A DNA stretch of 64,000 nt from Bacillota bacterium (lineage in GTDB: Bacteria > Bacillota > Clostridia > Christensenellales > UMGS416), in the NCBI GenBank assembly GCA_023435705.1, contig JAEYRH010000014.1, positions 79,758 through 143,757 on the forward strand, written 5' to 3'. Shown piece after piece: positions 44,068 to 52,976 of the stretch; within the stretch, counting starts at the first letter, position 1, and the number at the start of each line of letters is the position of its first letter. The notes beneath the pieces were generated by a model that was not told the origin of the DNA, made no database searches, and saw only the letters and a program-made list of their open reading frames with translations. A program made the position numbers and the translations under genes.

Positions 44068-44105
44068 AGCAGAAAGGGCTGACTGACGTCAGCCCTTTTC
44101 TGCTT
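44068..44105 (+). terminator. Bidirectional terminator
   Basis: A long stem, AAGCAGAAAGGGCTGAC pairing with GTCAGCCCTTTTCTGCTT with one bulge and a TGAC loop. It lies between the convergent GyrI-like and degV genes. Confidence 0.85.
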
Positions 44106-44117
44106 ATTCTCTTTTGA

Positions 44118-44945
44118 TCAATAGAAATAGGTATATCCAAACGCTCCCGGCCCCAGGTGAGACCCAATCACCGGGCTAATCGGGCCGACGTCAATCGGCA
44201 CATCGGGGAAGCGATCGCGCAGCAGCTGGCGCAATTGCTCTGCATTTTCCGGTGTGTCGATATGGAGCACCGAGATGCCCTTTACATTAGCCGGGACTGC
44301 CTGCTGGAGCGCTGCGAACATTGCCTTGCTGCCCTGCACCTTGGCGTAGGGGAAGAGCTTGCCCTCTCGCAGCACGATCACAGGAAGGATGTTTAGCAGC
44401 TTGCCCACAAAATACTGCGAGTTGTTGAGTCTGCCGCCTCGCTTCAGGTAAATCAGGTCGCCCACCGTCAGCGCAGCAAACATTGTGGGCGCCTGGGCGT
44501 TGACCAATGCGGCGACCTCCTCGGCGGTGGAGCCCGCTTCGGCAGCCTGCCAGGCAATCTTGACCAGATGCCTGAGGTTTCCCACTGCTGTCATTGAGTC
44601 GATCACCGTGATCCCTTTGCCGCCAGCCATTTCTGCCGCAGTCTGCGCGGAATTGACCGTGCCGCTGAGGCTGGAGGAGAGAAGAATCGCGATCACCTGC
44701 TTGCCCTGGCTCAGTGCTTTTTGGAACACCTCATAAAAGCGGCCGGCAGACGGCTGCGATGTGGTGGGGATGGATTTGGAGGCCGCGAGGCGGCTAAAAT
44801 ATTCAGAATAGGTATCCGGTTGGCCCTCTTCAAAGACCTCGTTTTCAAAATGGATGGATAATGGCACAATTTCGAGGCCCATTTGATTGATTTCCTGCTG
44901 GGTGAATGCCGCCGTGCTGTCAGACACGATCTGTATGTTACTCAA
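44118..44945 (-). CDS. DegV-family fatty acid-binding protein
   Basis: 275 residues. IVSDSTAAFTQQ at the N-terminus, TTSQPSAGRF and SSSLSGTVNSA are DegV hallmarks; the two Ser-rich loops bind a fatty-acid carboxylate. In Firmicutes such FakB-type proteins present exogenous fatty acids to the kinase FakA. No fakA is in this window. Translation starts at TTG 44945 with AGAGGT 6 nt upstream. It is a single gene with the shared terminator downstream. Confidence 0.92.
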   Translation of the reverse strand: MSNIQIVSDSTAAFTQQEINQMGLEIVPLSIHFENEVFEEGQPDTYSEYFSRLAASKSIPTTSQPSAGRFYEVFQKALSQGKQVIAILLSSSLSGTVNSAQTAAEMAGGKGITVIDSMTAVGNLRHLVKIAWQAAEAGSTAEEVAALVNAQAPTMFAALTVGDLIYLKRGGRLNNSQYFVGKLLNILPVIVLREGKLFPYAKVQGSKAMFAALQQAVPANVKGISVLHIDTPENAEQLRQLLRDRFPDVPIDVGPISPVIGSHLGPGAFGYTYFY

Positions 44946-45060
44946 AGGACTACCTCTTTACCGACTGGATTTGGACAAATCGTATCAAATTTGCGGTGCA
45001 CGGTCAATAGATTGCGCATAAATATTTTGATATTCTAAGAGATATAGGATTTTCATGTGG

Positions 45061-45092
45061 CCCCTGCAAAATATCACCATATTCCGTATAAT
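45061..45092 (+). promoter_or_regulatory. Candidate sigI promoter (SigI-type and sigma-A-type elements overlap)
   Basis: CCCC (45061-45064) and CGTA (45085-45088) resemble the C-rich -35 and CGWA -10 elements that I recall for SigI-dependent promoters, 20 nt apart. TATAAT (45087-45092) overlaps the CGTA, so a sigma-A promoter could share the site. Autoregulation of sigI would fit known systems. Confidence 0.4.
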
Positions 45093-45125
45093 ATGACGTG
45101 GACCCACATTCTGTAAAGGGAGCGT

Positions 45126-45878
45126 ATGCCTATGCCTGCAGCGATAGCCGACTACAAGCAGGACGCCCTGAACACCCCGGAGGATATTGTGATGATGATC
45201 CGCCAGGGAGCGGAGGAGCTTCGCAACGCCTTCATCTCACAATACCAGCCCTATATCGCCTCTGTCACTGCGCGGCTCATCAACGGCCCGGCGCATGGCC
45301 GTGATGAGTACAGCGTGGCGATGGACGCGTTCAACGAGGCAATTGACCGATATGAGCCATCGCGGAACCGTGGTTTTTTGTCATGGAGCGATTTGGTGAT
45401 CAACCACAGGGTCATCGATTACATCCGCAGCAACAAAAGGCATGAGCGGACCTACCCATTCACTTATTTTGAGGTGGATGGTGATGAGGAAGCTGTGGAA
45501 AGAGCCGTGACGCAGAACCCTGGCATGCTTGCCGATCACCTTGAGATCAAAGAGGAGATCGATGCCTTCCGCGAGCGACTTGGCTCATTCGGGATCAAGC
45601 TCACCGATCTGGTGCAGTGTGCTCCCAAGCACATTGACACCCGCGCGATGTGCGTGATGCTTGCCAGGCGGATTGTCTCCTCAGGAGAAATGTCTGCCCG
45701 GCTGGAGCGAACCGGCCAGTTGCCCATCGCCCAATTGATGGACACGGTGCGGATTGGGCGAAAAGCCATTGAGAACAACCGCAAGTATATCATTGCCATC
45801 TACATCATCCTGACCAGCGGCATGGAAATCATCAAAGGTTATATCGATTTCATCGAGGAAGGGGCGCGAGGCAAATGA
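45126..45878 (+). CDS. sigI: RNA polymerase sigma factor SigI
   Basis: 250 residues, the SigI length. The N-terminal sigma-70 region 2 includes SRNRGFLSWSDLVINHRVIDYIR, where promoter -10 recognition occurs. The C-terminal half, from about residue 150, is the SigI-specific DNA-binding domain; there is no classical region 4. GGGAG lies just upstream of the ATG. Its stop overlaps rsgI by 4 nt, the standard arrangement of sigma factor and membrane anti-sigma. In cellulolytic clostridia such pairs switch on plant-polysaccharide genes when the anti-sigma binds its target outside the cell. Confidence 0.93.
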   Translation: MPMPAAIADYKQDALNTPEDIVMMIRQGAEELRNAFISQYQPYIASVTARLINGPAHGRDEYSVAMDAFNEAIDRYEPSRNRGFLSWSDLVINHRVIDYIRSNKRHERTYPFTYFEVDGDEEAVERAVTQNPGMLADHLEIKEEIDAFRERLGSFGIKLTDLVQCAPKHIDTRAMCVMLARRIVSSGEMSARLERTGQLPIAQLMDTVRIGRKAIENNRKYIIAIYIILTSGMEIIKGYIDFIEEGARGK

Positions 45879-47944
45879 TCACGATGGGAACCGTGATGGA
45901 AATAGATAAGAAAATGGCTCTTGTGTTCACTTTGGATGGCGGCGTGGTTTTTATCAAGCCTCGGTTGGGCCTTTTTGTGGGCCAGCAAATAGCATTCTCT
46001 CGTAAAGAGCTGTTTCAGCAGCGCCCCAACAGGCTTTATGTAGCGCTGCCTACAGCGGTTGCTGCGGTGCTGATAGTCGCAATGGTGCTCATGAGCTTTA
46101 TGGGTGGTGGTGGCGGCCAAATTCCTGAGCAGGAGCCTGGCCAATGTGCGGCATTTATCGCGCTGGATATCAACCCCAGCATACAATTCAGAATTGATGA
46201 TGACGGCAAGGTGATTGCGGCATCCGCTCTGAACAGTGATGGCAAAAACCTGCTGGCCAAGCTGAATCTCAGCGGGAAAACAGTGGAGTCTGCCGTGCGC
46301 GAGGCCATTGCCCACGCCAAAGCCTTAGGGTACATACAAGATGAGAAAAGCGTAGTGCTCGTTGCCGGTGTGCTAAATGAGCAGAACACCGCCGTCAATG
46401 GCAACCGGCCCGCTTACAAGGATAAGCTGCAGGCAATCCTAGGAGGCCTGGGCAGCAATGACGCTGACGTGCTGGCGCTTTACATTGATGACAGCGCTGT
46501 CAAAGACAAGGCTGATCGCAGCGGTTTGTCGTTAGGCCGTGAGCTGCTGCGGGAGTTCGCTGAAGAGAACGACATCACCATGGATGATGATGAGATCCGA
46601 AGGGGCAAGATCACCGACATTCTGGACAAGTTCGGCGATAACGCCGCCAACTGCCTGCCAGAGGTCACACCGCAGCCCGCTGAGACGCCTGATCCAACCG
46701 ATCAACCTTCATCACTGCCCACCCAGACGATCAAACCAACGCAAGATGCAACACCGACGGTAAAGCTCACTGAGGAGCCCACTGAAGAACCCACCAAAGC
46801 GCCTGCTCCTGCTCAGATTGGCGGGTTCAGTTGTGTGGCCGCAAACAACGCCTTAAAGCTCACCTGGGCAAAGGCGCCTGCCGGGGATGGAGAGTTCCAG
46901 TATTATAAGGTTGTATTCTCTGTGTCGGATTCTTCGCCGCGATATCCGGAAAGCGGTTACGCCACAGCGATCTCCAACATCAACACGCTCTCTGCAGCAA
47001 TTGCGCCCAACAGTGCCTACTCCGGCGGTGATCTGGGTGGCAAGGTGAAGGCTGGTGTCACGTATTATGCGGCAATCACCTATGTGTATACCAACGAAAC
47101 AAGAACCAGCAATGTGGTTCGCATCAAGTGCCCCGAACCGGCGCCTCAGCCGACTGCGCCTCCCTCCACCGGCGGAGACTACTCTGTGAGCGCCACCATA
47201 TCCGGCAGCTCCATCCGGATCAAGTGGGACAAAACGCCAACAACAAACGGGTTCAACTATTACAAGGTTGTGTTGTCAAAAGGCGATTCTTCCCCGCGAT
47301 ATCCGGACAATGGCTATCTCTACGCCATCTCTGAGCCGGACACAACGGCATGCACTGCCAGCCCCGGTGATTGGTATAATGGCGGTGATATCGAAGGCGA
47401 GCTGGAAGCAGGGCAGTCATACTATATCAGTGTGACCTATGTGTATGACGGCTACAAGAAATACGGCAACACGGTGCGTGTGACAATGCCTGGCACCCCG
47501 GCCCCCACCGAACCGCCGGCAGCGTTCAGCGGCCCCTACACAAGTGTTGCAAAATCGGGATCCAATCTGGTCATCTCATGGAAGAAGCTGCCGGCTCCCA
47601 CAGTAAGCTATAATGGCACCACCTACAAGAACTTTGTGTATTACAAGGTTGTGATGGCCACCCATGCCAGCCCGAAGTATCCGGATGATGGCTACATTCA
47701 TTACACTGGAACAATTGAAACGGGTTCCTTCAGTTATGCCTTGAGCAACCTCACTCCCGGAGTCAAGTACTACTTCAGCATCACCTATGTGTTTGGCAAT
47801 GGGAGCATTTATGCGTCGGATGCCACATACACGGTGCCGGAGCCGACTCCAACGCCTACCCCAACACCAACCCCAACCCCAACACCCACCCCTGACCCTA
47901 CGCCGTCACCAACACCAGAGCCAACCCTGACCCCTGAAGGGTAA
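45875..47944 (+). CDS. rsgI: RsgI-type transmembrane anti-sigma factor with triple FN3-like ectodomain
   Basis: 689 residues. The cytoplasmic RsgI N-terminal domain (1-50) binds SigI, and one membrane helix spans ~54-75. The conserved region CAAFIALDINPSIQF to about residue 265 is the extracellular RsgI middle domain. A Pro/Thr linker (268-310) leads to three repeats at about 313-415, 430-525 and 545-650. Each has YYKVV, then P-(R/K)-YP-x-x-GY, and ends in a YY-x-x-(I)TYV strand. The tail from ~655 is Pro-Thr repeats and lacks a membrane or sorting signal. C. thermocellum RsgI proteins often carry CBMs or enzyme domains here; this FN3-like array is a different sensor. The ligand is unknown. 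Confidence 0.88.
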   Translation: MITMGTVMEIDKKMALVFTLDGGVVFIKPRLGLFVGQQIAFSRKELFQQRPNRLYVALPTAVAAVLIVAMVLMSFMGGGGGQIPEQEPGQCAAFIALDINPSIQFRIDDDGKVIAASALNSDGKNLLAKLNLSGKTVESAVREAIAHAKALGYIQDEKSVVLVAGVLNEQNTAVNGNRPAYKDKLQAILGGLGSNDADVLALYIDDSAVKDKADRSGLSLGRELLREFAEENDITMDDDEIRRGKITDILDKFGDNAANCLPEVTPQPAETPDPTDQPSSLPTQTIKPTQDATPTVKLTEEPTEEPTKAPAPAQIGGFSCVAANNALKLTWAKAPAGDGEFQYYKVVFSVSDSSPRYPESGYATAISNINTLSAAIAPNSAYSGGDLGGKVKAGVTYYAAITYVYTNETRTSNVVRIKCPEPAPQPTAPPSTGGDYSVSATISGSSIRIKWDKTPTTNGFNYYKVVLSKGDSSPRYPDNGYLYAISEPDTTACTASPGDWYNGGDIEGELEAGQSYYISVTYVYDGYKKYGNTVRVTMPGTPAPTEPPAAFSGPYTSVAKSGSNLVISWKKLPAPTVSYNGTTYKNFVYYKVVMATHASPKYPDDGYIHYTGTIETGSFSYALSNLTPGVKYYFSITYVFGNGSIYASDATYTVPEPTPTPTPTPTPTPTPTPDPTPSPTPEPTLTPEG
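47840..47942 (+). repeat. Low-complexity Pro-Thr coding repeat
   Basis: Runs of CCAACNCCN encode PTPTPTPTP at the RsgI C-terminus. Such tracts change length by slippage. It may act as a flexible cell-wall-spanning stalk. Confidence 0.85.
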
Positions 47945-47953
47945 GGATACAGC

Positions 47954-47990
47954 AAAGCCGCCGGATAATCCCGGCGGCTTTCCATTTTGT
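47954..47990 (+). terminator. Terminator of sigI-rsgI
   Basis: An 11-bp stem, AAAGCCGCCGG / CCGGCGGCTTT, loop ATAATC, then TCCATTTTG. It also faces the convergent regulator gene. Confidence 0.85.
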
Positions 47991-48001
47991 TTCAGTGCGG
48001 A

Positions 48002-49093
48002 CTATTCTATCCGGTTTGTGCTGCTCAGGCTCTTGCTCAGCATCAGGATGATCTTCAAGAGCACTGCATCGTCAAAAGTCCTGAGATCAAGACCTGTGGC
48101 CTTCTGGATCTTATCCAGGCGGTAGATCAGCGTGTTGCGGTGGATGTAGAGCTTGCGGGAGGCTTCCGAGAGATTCAGGTTGTTCTCGAAGAACTTGGTG
48201 ATCGTCTCGATGATCTCCTCTGTCATCACCTTTTTGATGCTCTCAGTGTAGGCCAGCTCATAAAAACGACGTCGGATGTCGCGCGGCACCTGCTGCAGGA
48301 AGCGCTCCAGCAGCAATTGGTGAAACATGAACACCCGCCCGCTGTTTTGCTGCATGAGCCCCAGGTTGATCGCTTCCTGTGCCTCCATGAAGCTGTCACG
48401 CACGCCGGCCAGGCCCCGCTTGATGCCGCCCACACCCAGGCAAGCCCGGTTGTTTACCTCATTGGAGAGCGTGTCATCGAGCGCCTGCACCAGCTGGGAG
48501 ATGTCATCCATATCGTCTTCATCCTCAAGCTGGCGGACTAGCGCCACCACATAACGGTTTAGCGCCACCACGACGTCGCCCTTGCTGCGCGTGAAGACTT
48601 TCATCAATGTATCATAAAGCAGCGACGCGTCGCCTTCAAATGTCTGCACCAGGATCACGCAACGCTTGGCGTTGGGATCAAGCTTGAAATCGCGGACGGC
48701 TTCCTGTACTTCCAGCGGATCTGCCTTGTCGATCAGAAGCGATTTGAATACTTCCTCACGGCCGGGTTTCCGAATGGAGGTTTTCAGGATCTCGCTCAAC
48801 AAATTGGACAGCAGCCACCCTACCTGGGCAACCTCCGCCATCCTGCCGGGCACCATCAGGTAGAGCGGCTTGTAGTTTTCCGTTTGCAACTGGAAGTAGC
48901 AGCGTTCCGCTTCCTTGACTTCGGCAGCGCCGTCATCAAACACAACCTGCTCCAGCCAGTTATCCACCGTACCCACGGCTTGCTCATCTTTGGAAACCAG
49001 CACGTCGCCCATCTCATCGATCAGGCTTATGCCTGCTTTCAGCCGGTCCGAGGCGTCCAGCACGGCCTTTACCAGTTTTCCATCCAAATGCAT
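48002..49093 (-). CDS. PucR/CdaR-type transcriptional regulator
   Basis: 363 residues. The C-terminal PucR-type helix-turn-helix reads LSEASRKLYIHRNTLIYRLDKI, followed by TGLDLRTFDDAVLL, the pattern of sugar-diacid regulator CdaR and purine regulator PucR. The first ~120 residues are a putative ligand-sensing domain, and the middle a GGDEF-like domain. GGAGGG precedes the ATG. It lies directly downstream of the sugar-transport ATPase gene, separated by a terminator, so it is probably its own unit. Ligand unknown; a sugar acid or diacid is a reasonable guess. Confidence 0.85.
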   Translation of the reverse strand: MHLDGKLVKAVLDASDRLKAGISLIDEMGDVLVSKDEQAVGTVDNWLEQVVFDDGAAEVKEAERCYFQLQTENYKPLYLMVPGRMAEVAQVGWLLSNLLSEILKTSIRKPGREEVFKSLLIDKADPLEVQEAVRDFKLDPNAKRCVILVQTFEGDASLLYDTLMKVFTRSKGDVVVALNRYVVALVRQLEDEDDMDDISQLVQALDDTLSNEVNNRACLGVGGIKRGLAGVRDSFMEAQEAINLGLMQQNSGRVFMFHQLLLERFLQQVPRDIRRRFYELAYTESIKKVMTEEIIETITKFFENNLNLSEASRKLYIHRNTLIYRLDKIQKATGLDLRTFDDAVLLKIILMLSKSLSSTNRIE

Positions 49094-49129
49094 GGTGTCC
49101 CTCCCGTTTCAACCACGATGAGGTTTGAT

Positions 49130-49172
49130 AGAAAGGGCAGGGCATTTCCCATCGTTGGATCATGCCCTGCCC
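49130..49172 (-). terminator. Terminator of the msmX-type gene
   Basis: A perfect 11-bp stem, GGGCAGGGCAT / ATGCCCTGCCC (49135-49145 and 49162-49172). On the minus strand it is followed by TTTCTATC. Confidence 0.85.
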
Positions 49173-49190
49173 CCATCATGGCGAATCCAA

Positions 49191-50309
<1,119 letters not shown>

Positions 50310-50610
50310 GCTTCTACCTCCTTACGTACCGCGCGCTATGGCGAGCATGCGGCACATTCCTGTATGCGTTCATTATAATTAACAATCGATGAAATAGCTA
50401 TGTGCGATATGAACAAAAAAGTATCGTGTGAAATTAGACGCTCTTACCAGTGAGGTTTCCCAATTTATTGGCAAATGCCAATGCTTTTGATGCTTTTTTC
50501 CAGCGAAACGGTTCGGTTTTGCCCAATTAACACAACCAATACACATCATATAGTTGTTATCGAAAGAGCACAACAGTAAAACGCACAAGTTTGTGGGTTC
50601 TGACCAGAAG
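50310..50610. other. Intergenic region upstream of msmX
   Basis: 301 AT-rich bases without a supported gene. I see a minus-strand TATAAT (50377-50372) that could start msmX transcription, but no good -35 box. No terminator is evident for the permease gene that ends at 50611. Confidence 0.5.
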
Positions 50611-51771
50611 CTACACCTCGCTCCTGAGCGCTTCCACTGGGCTCATGTTTGCAGCCTTTACCGCCGGGAACACGCCGAAGGCCAAACCGACAGCAGCAGA
50701 GAAGCCTGTGCCGATGAATGGTGCATAAAGCGGGATTACGAAGGGCACATCGGCAAGCGCGCTGGCGCCAAGGCTTAAGAGCACACCGCAAATCAGGCCC
50801 AAAACGCCACCGGCCAGTGCCAGCAACACAGCCTCCAGCAAAAACTGCAGAAGAATCTGGTTGCGTCGGGCTCCCAGAGACTTGCGGATGCCGATCTCGC
50901 GCACGCGCTCGTTTACCGACATATACATCATGTTCATAATGCCGATACCGCCCACGATCAGCGCCACTACGGCCACGCAAAGGATCACCGTGCGGAAAAT
51001 GCCCAGCACATTATCGGCTACTTTCGTCTCACCGTCCAGCGTGACCAGCTTCACATCGCCCATCCGGGCTTCCAGCAGCATGGATGCCTTCAATCTGATG
51101 GCTCTGAGCTCAGAGGGGGATTGGGTTGAAATGGAGATCTCCTCAACATTGGCTTCGCCGTACCAATTATTGTAAGTGGTAATGGGCACATAGCAGCAAC
51201 CGTCGTTATACAGCAGATTCCGTTTGGACACAACGCCAACCACCGAGCACTGGCGGCCGTCTACAAAAATGGATTGCCCCACCGGGTCCAGTGTGCCGTA
51301 CAAGCTTTTAGCCAGCCTGGATTCCAGCACCGCCACTGGCCGGGCGCTTTCCTCCTCCCAATTGGTGAAGAACCTGCCGGATAAAAACTCTGTGTTTTCC
51401 ATTTGGGGAAGCAGCCACTGGCAGCCGATGGCAAGGCTCGATGCCTTGACAGAACCGTTGCTGATTTCCGCATTCCGCTCCGATTGTGCGGAGATCACGG
51501 TGCTCTCCAAACGTTGGGCCAGCCAGGAAGCGTCTTCCAGCTTGAAACCACGGTTGGCATCCTTGTCAGGATACATCCAGGCACGGTTGATGCCGATGTC
51601 ATTGAGCTCCATTTTTACCCGTTCCTCGCCACCCTGGCCGATCGAGAGCACGGCCATGACCGCTGCAACGCCGAAGCTTACGCCCAGCACAGCCAGCGCC
51701 GTTCGAAGCCGTGTCGCCTTTAGGCCATGCAGCACAGCATCAAGTGTATCAATGATAAAGCGGAAGTTCAT
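50611..51771 (-). CDS. MacB/FtsX-type ABC permease without fused ATPase
   Basis: 386 residues. A first membrane helix (~20-42) precedes a large extracytoplasmic MacB-type domain (~45-240), then three C-terminal helices (from ~255), with the conserved VNERVREIGIRKSLGA between them. True MacB carries an N-terminal ATPase; this protein lacks one, as in the three-gene Gram-positive systems. Its start overlaps the adaptor gene by 4 nt. The expected separate ATPase gene is missing on both sides. Export of a peptide, lipid or drug is likely, substrate unknown. Confidence 0.85.
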   Translation of the reverse strand: MNFRFIIDTLDAVLHGLKATRLRTALAVLGVSFGVAAVMAVLSIGQGGEERVKMELNDIGINRAWMYPDKDANRGFKLEDASWLAQRLESTVISAQSERNAEISNGSVKASSLAIGCQWLLPQMENTEFLSGRFFTNWEEESARPVAVLESRLAKSLYGTLDPVGQSIFVDGRQCSVVGVVSKRNLLYNDGCCYVPITTYNNWYGEANVEEISISTQSPSELRAIRLKASMLLEARMGDVKLVTLDGETKVADNVLGIFRTVILCVAVVALIVGGIGIMNMMYMSVNERVREIGIRKSLGARRNQILLQFLLEAVLLALAGGVLGLICGVLLSLGASALADVPFVIPLYAPFIGTGFSAAVGLAFGVFPAVKAANMSPVEALRSEV

Positions 51772-52850
51772 GACGCGCTCACCCTCTCGCCGTTTCGGAG
51801 ATCTGTGGGGTTCAGCGCCAATATGTCTCCGGCTTGAACGCCGGACTTTACTTCAGCATGTGTTTCGTCCAGCACGCCCACTTCCACCGGTGTGCGATAG
51901 GCCCGGCCATTTCGAATGATATAGACATAGAGCCCGGAGGAATCCTGCGCCAGCGCTTCGATTGGCACACCCACAGCGGTTTTTCTGCCAGTGATCACGC
52001 GGAGCTCCACTGAGGCTCCCAAGCGGTTGAACAGTGCGGCGTTTGCCGGTTTTATCCGGACCACGGCCATGCTCTTCGGGCCGGTCTGAGCCTGCTGGCT
52101 TTGGGCCATCTGCGCTGTCTCGGTCACTATGCCGGTGCTGATTGCGCTCCCCAGGCAGCCGCCGTAGAGTTCCACTTCCATGCCGGGTTGGATGGCTGCG
52201 GCGTCCTGGTCAGCAAACACAGACTCGATTTCCGCCTGGTCCATTGCTGCGATGATGGCCGCCTGCATGCCGGCTGTAACCAGCTCACCCGGGCGGACAT
52301 TCACCTCCAGCACCACGCCGGTCAGCGCGCTCAGCACCGTGGCGTCCTCTATGAGGCGGCTGGCTTGCCACACCTTCACACGAGCCAGATCCACCTGCTC
52401 GGGGCCGGCTTCTTCAGCATCCTGCCCGGTTGTTGCCGCGTTGAATTGCGCAAGGCCGTAACCTGTCTGCTGCGCCGCGAGCATTGCCGCTTCCCGTTGG
52501 CTTCTGCTCAGGTTGCCATTCTGCCTGGCCCACAGCTTCTTTTGGGCGTTCAGTGCCAGAATGGCTTCCTGCAATTGTAGCTTCAGGATGTCGTCATCCA
52601 TCTGCAACACCGGGCTGCCCTCACTCAGATATTGGCCTTCCTCAACGTTCACACCCTTCACTGTGCCAGCCATCGGCGTTACAACCACTTGCTTGGGCGC
52701 GTTCACTGCCCCCGCGCCCTCGATGAATGTGGTGAACTCATGCACAGATGCGGGGGAGGTCTGGATGGTCTGAGATTTGTTCCAATAGAGCCCTACGCAT
52801 AACCCCAATGCGAACACCAGCACAACGACCCATGCCGCAGTCTTCTTCAT
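51768..52850 (-). CDS. MacA/HlyD-type membrane-anchored adaptor
   Basis: 360 residues. An N-terminal anchor helix (~4-24) is followed by a lipoyl-type half (VVTPMAGTVKGVNVEEGQYL), a short Ala/Gln-rich coiled hairpin (~90-160), the second half (TALTGVVLEVNVRPGELVT) and a beta-barrel domain. In Firmicutes such adaptors sit outside the membrane and work with FtsX-type permeases. GGAGGG upstream sets ATG 52850; 27 codons open earlier are excluded. Translation is coupled to the permease gene. Confidence 0.85.
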   Translation of the reverse strand: MKKTAAWVVVLVFALGLCVGLYWNKSQTIQTSPASVHEFTTFIEGAGAVNAPKQVVVTPMAGTVKGVNVEEGQYLSEGSPVLQMDDDILKLQLQEAILALNAQKKLWARQNGNLSRSQREAAMLAAQQTGYGLAQFNAATTGQDAEEAGPEQVDLARVKVWQASRLIEDATVLSALTGVVLEVNVRPGELVTAGMQAAIIAAMDQAEIESVFADQDAAAIQPGMEVELYGGCLGSAISTGIVTETAQMAQSQQAQTGPKSMAVVRIKPANAALFNRLGASVELRVITGRKTAVGVPIEALAQDSSGLYVYIIRNGRAYRTPVEVGVLDETHAEVKSGVQAGDILALNPTDLRNGERVSAS

Positions 52851-52976
52851 ATCTTCCCTCCGCGCTACAACGTCGGCAATAGTGTTGCGCGGGGCATGGC
52901 GGTTATACCGAAAAATGGAAAGTATCACCATAGAGGTAGGGCGCTGTTTGCCTCCATTGATGAGATGGAAGAGGGG

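Noticed and set aside
47840..47942. Possible CRISPR-like or tandem DNA repeat
   Set aside because: It is an in-frame Pro-Thr coding tract with no spacers, at the end of rsgI.
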